The translations under genes were made by a program, and so were the position numbers. A stretch of DNA of 64,000 nucleotides. Source: Vitellaria paradoxa (lineage: Eukaryota; Streptophyta; Magnoliopsida; Ericales; Sapotaceae). Positions 58,691 through 64,000 of this stretch are shown here, piece by piece. The stretch covers positions 16,073,167-16,137,166 of the forward strand of contig CM034236.1 of the NCBI GenBank assembly GCA_019916065.1, written 5' to 3'. Below the pieces are notes generated by a model, which saw nothing but the letters and a program-made list of their open reading frames with translations, did not search any database and was not told the DNA's origin. How positions within the stretch are numbered: position 1 is the first letter of the stretch; each line of letters opens with the position of its first letter.

Positions 58691-61059
58691 CGCCCTGCTA
58701 GGAGAAAGAAAAATGAGAAGAGATCGATGCATTGCAATTACTGACAATGTGATTTTGATAAGAAATAGTCTCTCACATTAATAAATTTTTAGAGGAAAAG
58801 AAGGTAATTACTTGGTGCTATCCAAAGAAGGTTATTTACTTGGATTGTGATTTTGGTAGTATCTTGATTAATAATTTAAGATATAATAAAAAAATTAATA
58901 TTTAGGCATTTTTTTCTATTAATAAAGAAGTTACTATTGATAATTTAAGATATAAGACTCGCACTATTAATAATTAAAAAAAGTTACTCCCAAGCCTTAA
59001 TAATAGTCAAGTATTTTTTTTCTTTTTTTTTTTTAATTTAGGATGTAATAAGAGCTGCTATTGCAAGAGAAGTTAGACTTTTTAAATTTAATTAATATTC
59101 AATAATTTCTAAATCTTTTCCCAAGTCGAATTAATCTTTTAGTAAATTTTACATCACTGCTAAACAAATAGAAGGTTAAAGGATATTTTAGAAAATAAAA
59201 AAAAAAAAGTTCACTTAGATTAAAGTTTAATTAATATTTTGGCTTTACTAATACCTAGTGCTTCTTTGATGATATTGTAAATTCACTTTTATTATCTCAA
59301 TTACCCATTTTTATTATCCAAACATCGTATGAATACTTATTTATTTATTGATTCCTAAAATGATGGGAGTGTTTGGAGTTGTAAAAATCAGTATAAATTT
59401 GTAAAAGTTACAGTTTCATAATTCGTACAGTGAGTAGATGTCACGCTTTAGATTCCATAACCCGAGTACGCAAACAAAAAAACACATTTTACACCATTTA
59501 ACCAGTTTCCATGTTCCACATCAGAGTTATATACACGTTATGCAGCAATAAATGTAAATAAAATATAAAAATAAATAAATTCACATTCTAAGCTTAAATA
59601 AATTCCTTAGTTAGAACCAACTAGGCAATAAGGCTCTAAAACAAAACTACAAGTCTTCAAACTAGACTTAGACAACTTTTATAAATCAAACATAAGTAAT
59701 TAATATCTATCTCACAAATAGAGGCTTATTACATTCACCTTAAATAATTTTATAAAATTTAAATGTCAATAAAGAAAAATTAATAAAATTTCAATTCTCA
59801 TGTTTAGCAAATCTAGCACACAACTCAAAATCATTACTTGTATCACAAGTAGCAAGGGGATGAGCATTAATACCAAGTGTGTTCGGAACTCTAATAATAA
59901 TATAAATGCAAAAATGCCCTAGCATGTTACTAAGTGAAACATCTCAATACAAATAACAATATCATACAACAACCTTAAATAAGAAATTAAATTTCTTTCT
60001 TTCTTTCTTTCTTTTTTTAACAATTTAATCATGTATTAACACCACATAACACATCAAAATAAAACATATTGGTTTTAGGAACTGTTGCTTGGTTGTCCTG
60101 TAACTACAAGACGTAACTAATATATACCATCTTTTGGTGTCTACTTCCTAGCTAGGCTAAAGTCTTAGAAATATTAATCACATCATCATTTGGTGTTTAC
60201 TTCCTAGGCCGAAACCTTAAGAATACTATATGACACCCTTAGGTATCTACTCGCTTTGTTTGTTACTAGCTTACTAGACACGATTACCAACCCCATGCGA
60301 GTTTCGGGACTTTCAACTCTTAAGTACATATATCAGATATTTTAGTACCCCTTAACCCAAACAAAACATAAAATAAAATTTCACTTCAATTCCACATTAA
60401 ATAAAATCTCCCTTTCTTCTAAAATTTCACATAAAATTATAAATAAATAATGAATAAAATGTTTCCTCAATTACTTATATTTCATGAAGTTTCTCCAACT
60501 TCCAGTCAGTGTCACTATCAAAATTTCCAAACAACTAATGGACAAGACGTTCTAATAATATATCCATATAAACATAATATACATTCACGTTGCAAGAATT
60601 TAAATGAAACAACGATCCCTTAAGCAAACTAACACAACTTCAACCAAACCAATAAAGTGGTGTCCAGAGCATTTTATAAAATTATATATATAAGCGGTAA
60701 AACACACAGAAGCACTGCAATATGCAAAGACATAAATATATATAGCACACATTGAATGTTCTACCCCTTACCTGTAATGCAGCAGTTATATATATGGATA
60801 TGTAATCGCATTAACGCAATGAGAGAAAAGTCGGGATATGCTATGCTGTGTTCGGTAGAAAATATAAAAAAAAAAAAAAAAGAAACAAAGTAGCAAAAAA
60901 TGGGTTTCTCCTCTTTCTTCTGTTGTCTCTATGGTTGCTAAAGCTTAAGATGGGAAATGGATGGTTGAGAAAAAAAATATAGAAGGCTACAGTTGTATAT
61001 CTATATTTGTGGCATTTTAGGGTTTTCTGGGTGTGTACCTGCACCCTTATTGTAAAGTT
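58691..61059. other. No gene recognised
   Basis: AT-rich DNA with scattered poly-T and CTTT runs (about 59993-60015). The region 59430-60430 has a retrotransposon-like feel but no LTR pair, primer site or domain could be identified. Confidence 0.45.
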
Positions 61060-61870
61060 TTATTATGGAAGATCCATATAAAATTTTAAGTTAAATATGG
61101 GAGATTTGCATGTTCTTAAATTGAAGAGAAGATATTCCAAGATCAAGATATTTACAAGTTTCCAATAAGATGGCAAATAATGATCCAAGTCAAAGATTGA
61201 ACACAAAATAATCCTATATGGATTAGCATTCAGTTGATAAGGACAACAGAAATTCTAGTACACATCGCAAGCAGCACGCAGGGAGCGCACAGCTATGCAA
61301 AATTAGCACTGGGAGCCAAAAGGAAGCGCATAGGTTTGCCATGTTGAATTTTAGCCTAGAAAGGATTTCAATTTACATCGTAGCTTGGCCAATGACAGCA
61401 TGATAGATCAACTCACTAGCACTGGCATGGCGCAGGGGGTACGAAGGTTTGGGCTGTGAAGATTTTGTATGATTTAATTTCCTATTCTACTAGATTAGAG
61501 CAATCTTTTGTAACTCTATATATATGTATCTGATCTTAATGAACATACAAACATAATGGACATAATATAGAGATCTAGAGAGAGTTTTTCATCTTGAGAG
61601 TTTTCACGATCTTTCTCTAGCCATTGTTTTATTCTTTTTTAATTTTTTGAGTGAATCAGGAAGTCTACTTGTTAGGGTTTGTCGAGTGAATTGAGTAAGA
61701 GCAACAAAAGAATTTGTGTGAGTAAATCATAGTGGGTTTAAGTAAAGTCTTGTAACCCGTTTACAGTGGAATTGTATTTGACATTTTTCTCCCTGTGAAA
61801 GGGTTTCCTTGTTAATCCTTTGGTGTTATTTTCTTTACATTGTGTGTGCTTGCTTAATTTGAAAATTTTC
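61060..61870 (+). mobile_element. Probable 5' LTR of a Ty1-copia element
   Basis: Lies directly upstream of a primer-binding-like site TTGGTATTAGAATGGG (61874-61889), a variant of the usual TGGTATCAGAGC. It holds leader-like sequence with a TATATATG box near 61520. No second copy is in the window, so the left boundary is only a guess. Confidence 0.45.
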
Positions 61871-61907
61871 AATTGGTATTAGAATGGGTCACATTTTCAT
61901 TCTTAAG

Positions 61908-63332
61908 TTAGATGTTCAGTTTGAATTAGTGGATCCACTAAGTAAAAAAGGCTCTAGTTCCAAATCACTATGGTTCAATGACACTAATTATTCATAGTGG
62001 AAGGTATGAATACAAGCTTTTCTTCTGGGGATAAATTACAAAGTCTGGATTGTTATGGCTTAGAATGGAATTTTAAGGCTTTGAGCACCATCTTTGCAGC
62101 TGTCAGTCTAAATGATTCTGCAGAATTTCAATCTACACGAGTGTAAGAAAAGCCTAGATGATCCTACAGACCACATATAAAGGTAACACTCAGGTTAAAA
62201 CAACTAAGCTTCAAAGACTCATGTCTGAATTTGAAGGCCTAAAGATGAGCAAAGACAAAAAGTTTGATTATTTTTATATACGACTGGCTGATGTTGTTAT
62301 TTCCTATCACAATCTTGGAGAGCCCATCCCCGAATCAAAAGTGGTGCGTAAAATCTTACGATCTCTTCCTCGTACTTTTGATGCAAAAGTTACTCCTATT
62401 GAAGAAGTTAGGAAAGTAGATGCGATGAAATTGAGAACTTTGTAGGATCTTTACAAACTTTTGAGGTGAATGTGCTTTAGTCACGAAAGGCCTCAAAAGG
62501 TATTGCTCTCAAGATAGTGAAAGAAGAAGATGATGATGATGATGATGATGAAAAAGAGTCAAATGAAGAGTTGGCCTTGATGGCTAAGAAGTTTATCAGA
62601 TATCTCATGAAAAAACTCAAAATTTAACAAAGCCAACAAATCAGAGTCAAAGCCTCAAGAAAAAGGTAAGAAATTCAATAAGGATAACAAAGAAAGTGAC
62701 AAGAAGATGTCAAAGCAGATTTAGGACTTTGAATGTCAAGGATATGGACATTTCGCACAAGATTACAGAAACAAGAAGAAGAATAAGAAGCAAGTCAAAG
62801 TGATGAATGCTACACTTGACGATGAGTCTGACTCTAACGAGTCCACTGCTTCAGCTTCTTCAGAAAACAGAGGTAATTTCATTGCTTTTTTAGCCTCTTG
62901 CACTTCATATGCCCAAATTGCCATAAACTTTATGGTCTTCCTTTAAACTATGTGAAAAAATTTTTCATAAATCAAAACGCTAGAGTTACAGTGACAAATA
63001 GTTTTCAAACATTTTCTAATTTTTCTAAAAATTCTTTTAAAAATCCATGTCAATTTCGAAAACCTAAAAATTTGAATTTTTTAATACCTAAACATGAAAA
63101 TTTTTCAAAGAAAAGGAATTCAAATTTTAATAAAAATCAAAGATGTGAGAAAAATACTGTCAAGACCACTTTTTCAAAAATTAGGGCTATTTGGGTTCGA
63201 AAATATGATCTTTCACCAAATTCTTGGCCATCCTTTGCTTTAAATCTCTTAGTAAACCTTTGGGAATTTGTGTACATTCCTAATTTTTTTTTTTTAAATA
63301 AAAGAGGGATAGGAGTTCATTATTTGTTTTGA
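61908..63332 (+). pseudogene. Decayed Ty1-copia gag region (SIRE/Maximus-like)
   Basis: After the primer site the frames give LWFNDTNYS then WKV, the usual gag start, with stops inside. The best open part (62158-62445) reads LMSEFEGLKMSKDKKFDYFY and KILRSLPRTFDAKVT, a UBN2-type gag core. An acidic stretch follows at 62525-62560, encoded by a GAT microsatellite. Next come a degenerate zinc knuckle (ECQGYGHFAQDY, with cysteines lost) and PNCHKLYGLPLNYV. Several frameshifts and stops rule out function. No pol is visible before the window ends. Confidence 0.75.
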
Positions 63333-64000
63333 AGATATTTTATAACTTTAATCTCCTTATATGTACGTCAATCATTCAGACAAATTTATTGTAATGGATT
63401 AAAATTTTGTATTTTCATTTAAATTTAAAAGAATTATATATTTTGATAAATTTTGCCATAATCTTGATGTGCTTCTTTAAACATTTGACTGATTCTGCAT
63501 ATATCTTTTTATCTTCTTATTTATGAACTTTAAGTTAATATTTGACACATTTAAAAATGATAAAGGGCAATTAAAAGAACAGTTGTATCCTATCTTGAAA
63601 AGGGTATTAGTAAGACCAGTGAGAAGACCCTTAATAACATGTTAGTTATCAAAATAACCAACCCCTGAAAAAAGATGATTTAAGGGAATAGCTATTTACC
63701 CATAAGCATGTAAAAGGTGCCAAGACCTTGAAAGAGATATTTATAGAGAAAAAAAATGAATGGATGAAAATTAATTGAGAATATCACAAAGAAAAATCCA
63801 AAAAAAAAATTAAAATAAAAAATTATTTCAATTCATTTGGTGCCTCAAATTTAACTTTTAATTTTATGATTTGATTGAGGGGGGAGAATATATATTTGAT
63901 TAGTCATAATCTCACACATGCACAATTATTTTCTTTCGATTTTATGGCTTAATTCATCTCATGACGTGAAAATTTATTTGTAAAAGTGAATTTTTGTCCA
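63333..64000. other. Tail of the window, probably retrotransposon-derived
   Basis: AT-rich, no open frame of note. A purine run GAGGGGGGAGAATA at 63878-63891 resembles a polypurine tract, which would put a 3' LTR next, but no match to an upstream LTR could be confirmed. Confidence 0.35.

Overview
This looks like nuclear DNA from a flowering plant, most likely a eudicot with a transposon-rich genome. It is AT-rich, its introns have GT..AG borders, and it carries LTR retrotransposons, LINE 3' ends, tRNA-derived Au-type SINEs and many small inverted-repeat DNA transposons. The species cannot be named from the sequence alone.

The only gene I can assemble in full is on the minus strand: the orthologue of Arabidopsis BLISTER (BLI), the coiled-coil partner of the Polycomb protein CURLY LEAF. 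Thirteen exons between 54765 (ATG) and 23129 (stop) join in a consistent phase with GT..AG borders and give an 813-residue protein. The coding sequence is about 2.4 kb but the gene is about 31.6 kb, because eleven of the twelve introns are 215 bp to 6 kb long and the larger ones are full of transposons. Three observations go beyond ordinary intron growth. The last splice acceptor lies in a 95-bp unit repeated three times. A decayed copy of part of exon 2 sits in intron 9. The promoter, leader and exon 1 are duplicated in inverted orientation just upstream (54415-55270 against 56380-57325), and the outer copy has lost its reading frame and splice donor.

Layout: 1-2210 AT-rich, with a dispersed repeat. 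2211-4538 a small LTR element nested with a solo Ty1-copia LTR. 4539-7975 unidentified, with tandem duplications. 7976-9858 Helitron-like sequence. 9859-11184 simple and tandem repeats. 11185-13833 the 3' part of a Ty1-copia element (minus strand). 13834-17465 CACTA-like relics and a second copy of the dispersed repeat. 17466-19915 a long hairpin-forming inverted repeat. 21569-21743 an Au SINE with a perfect 16-bp target duplication. 23129-54765 BLISTER. 54415-57325 the inverted duplication of the BLISTER 5' end. 57545-58681 a Mutator-like non-autonomous element with a perfect 9-bp target duplication. 58690-61060 no gene seen. 61060-63330 a decayed Ty1-copia gag region (plus strand).

No other host protein gene, rRNA, tRNA or CRISPR array could be supported. 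Residue numbers, exon borders and repeat periods were derived by reading the sequence by eye. Family names rest on remembered family features and have not been checked against a database.
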